Shown: positions 63,372-64,000 of the stretch, piece by piece
How positions within the stretch are numbered: position 1 is the stretch's first letter
How the letters are laid out: each line of letters opens with the position of its first letter
DNA from: Crocinitomicaceae bacterium
Lineage (GTDB): Bacteria; Bacteroidota; Bacteroidia; Flavobacteriales_D; Crocinitomicaceae
Assembly (NCBI GenBank): GCA_024643365.1
Contig: JAHENC010000022.1
Span: 1-64,000, forward strand
Length of the DNA: 64,000 nt
Reading direction: 5' to 3'
Made by a program: the position numbers and the translations under genes
The notes under the pieces: model-generated
Database searches by the model: none
Seen by the model: the letters and a program-made list of their open reading frames with translations, nothing else
What the model was told of the DNA's origin: nothing

Positions 63372-63938
63372 ATGCAAGAAGAAGTGAGTATTTTCGAAAC
63401 GCTAATTAATCGTTGTATCCAACGGGATGAAAAGGCGCGAAAAGAACTTTACGATTTATTTTCAGCTCAAATGTTTAATGTTTGTCTTCGCTATGCGAAG
63501 AATAGGAGTCAAGCGGAAGATATTTTTCAAGATGCATTTATTAAAGTTTTTGAGAATTTAGCAAAATTGTCTAATAAAAATCAGTTTCCCGGCTGGATTA
63601 AACGCGTTTTCGTTAACACCGCCATAGATCATATTCGCGCAAATAAAAGATATGAGTCAACTGAACATTTACATATTATTGAACATTATTCAGATGTTGA
63701 ACCGTCAATTATTGATGACTTAGCACATGAGGATTTACTCGAAATGGTACAAGAATTACCACCAAGAGCGAAAGTAGTTTTCAACTTGTTTGTTATTGAG
63801 GGATATTCACACAAGGAAATTGCGGATGAATTAGGAATTAACATTGGAACATCAAAGTCTCATTTGTTCGATGCGAAAAACATATTAAAAACGAAATTAT
63901 TAGCCAAAGAAGCCAAACTATTTAGTATTGTCAGCTAA
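63372..63938 (+). CDS. ECF-type RNA polymerase sigma factor
   Basis: 188 residues. Region 2: KARKELYDLFSAQMFNVCLRYAKNRSQAEDIFQDAFIKVFENL and FPGWIKRVFVNTAIDHIRANKR (about 22-98). Region 4: LPPRAKVVFNLFVIEGYSHKEIADELGINIGTSKSHLFDAKNIL (about 128-175), a strong helix-turn-helix. The form resembles the Bacteroidota ECF group whose gene precedes a cell-envelope protein or anti-sigma partner. A TACATTTC box at 63350-63357 may be its promoter. The next gene starts 3 bases after the stop and runs off the window. Confidence 0.9.
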   Translation: MQEEVSIFETLINRCIQRDEKARKELYDLFSAQMFNVCLRYAKNRSQAEDIFQDAFIKVFENLAKLSNKNQFPGWIKRVFVNTAIDHIRANKRYESTEHLHIIEHYSDVEPSIIDDLAHEDLLEMVQELPPRAKVVFNLFVIEGYSHKEIADELGINIGTSKSHLFDAKNILKTKLLAKEAKLFSIVS

Positions 63939-63941
63939 ACC

Positions 63942-64000
63942 ATGAAAAAAGAACTTGATCCATTTGAGTCCAAACTAAAGGAAAAACTACAAGGGAAAGC
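63942..64000 (+). CDS. Partial gene after the sigma factor, possible anti-sigma or envelope partner
   Basis: Only 19 complete codons are visible (MKKELDPFESKLKEKLQGK) before the right edge. The acidic and basic start DPFESKLKEKLQG resembles the cytoplasmic N-terminus of the membrane proteins that follow ECF sigma genes in Bacteroidota, where this segment binds the sigma factor (inference). Three bases after the sigma stop codon, same strand, so probably one transcript. The rest of the protein is unseen. Confidence 0.55.
   Translation, partial: MKKELDPFESKLKEKLQGK

Noticed and set aside
1-64000. Mobile elements, CRISPR arrays, defence islands, biosynthetic clusters
   Set aside because: No transposase, integrase, phage gene, regularly spaced repeat, restriction or toxin gene, or NRPS/PKS gene was seen; gene content is ordinary chromosome plus lineage-specific envelope genes.

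Overview
The window looks like chromosomal core sequence from a member of the Bacteroidota, most likely order Flavobacteriales and close to the Crocinitomicaceae/Fluviicola group (inference; no search was possible). The signs are: a type IX secretion (T9SS) C-terminal sorting domain on an M1 peptidase; many promoters of the Bacteroidota form (TTG, 19 bases, TAnnTTTG) with almost no Shine-Dalgarno sequences; lineage-typical families (DUF5686 outer-membrane protein, PorV/PorQ-like protein, TIGR02757 protein, a CusA pump fused to an outer-membrane factor); two-subunit methylmalonyl-CoA mutase; and a 14-gene complex I operon with a very short NuoG. I see no insertion sequence, prophage, CRISPR array, integrase or tRNA gene.

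Layout. 1-312: leader and strong leftward promoter of what is probably an rRNA operon lying just beyond the left edge. 313-7466: two small unknown genes, an ABC-F ATPase, a Rieske-like lipoprotein and a 2Fe-2S ferredoxin, an MsrB-MsrA fusion lipoprotein, an MFS transporter, a queuosine-precursor transporter and an NlpC/P60 hydrolase. 7518-12584: MerR regulator, DUF5686 outer-membrane protein, a periplasmic-binding-fold protein without signal peptide, and cystathionine beta-synthase. 12683-20839: hexosaminidase, DOPA-type dioxygenase, menB-pepD, then ribBA-lolD-like-TIGR02757. 20974-24453: four lineage-specific secreted or membrane proteins, one with a clear internal duplication. 24463-30183: HMG-CoA lyase and pyrD, an ECF sigma factor translationally coupled to an unlisted 55-residue membrane protein, and a pair of outer-membrane proteins. 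30285-33639: mutA-mutB. 33694-41086: cell-envelope genes (divIC, spoIID-like, lpxB, surE, NlpC/P60) and glyA. 41072-47487: a heavy-metal RND efflux locus. 47638-50498: T9SS-exported M1 peptidase and an unknown secreted protein. 50679-63322: complete nuoA-N. 63372-64000: a second ECF sigma factor and the start of its partner gene.

How the genes work together. The nuo operon encodes the whole proton-pumping NADH:quinone oxidoreductase; MenB makes the menaquinone ring precursor and PyrD feeds electrons into the same quinone pool. Methylmalonyl-CoA mutase, HMG-CoA lyase, cystathionine beta-synthase and serine hydroxymethyltransferase cover acyl-CoA, sulfur and one-carbon metabolism. LpxB, DivIC, the SpoIID-like protein, the two NlpC/P60 hydrolases, the LolD-like ATPase and the many beta-barrel candidates serve the envelope. 

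The most interesting signals are not a new defence system but: (i) a repeated gene-start layout in which the promoter -7 box sits exactly four bases before the ATG, predicting leaderless mRNAs; (ii) the ATGA-coupled small membrane protein behind the ECF sigma factor; (iii) the CusA pump joined to its outer-membrane factor through what still looks like a complete signal peptide; and (iv) a NuoG reduced to 320 residues.
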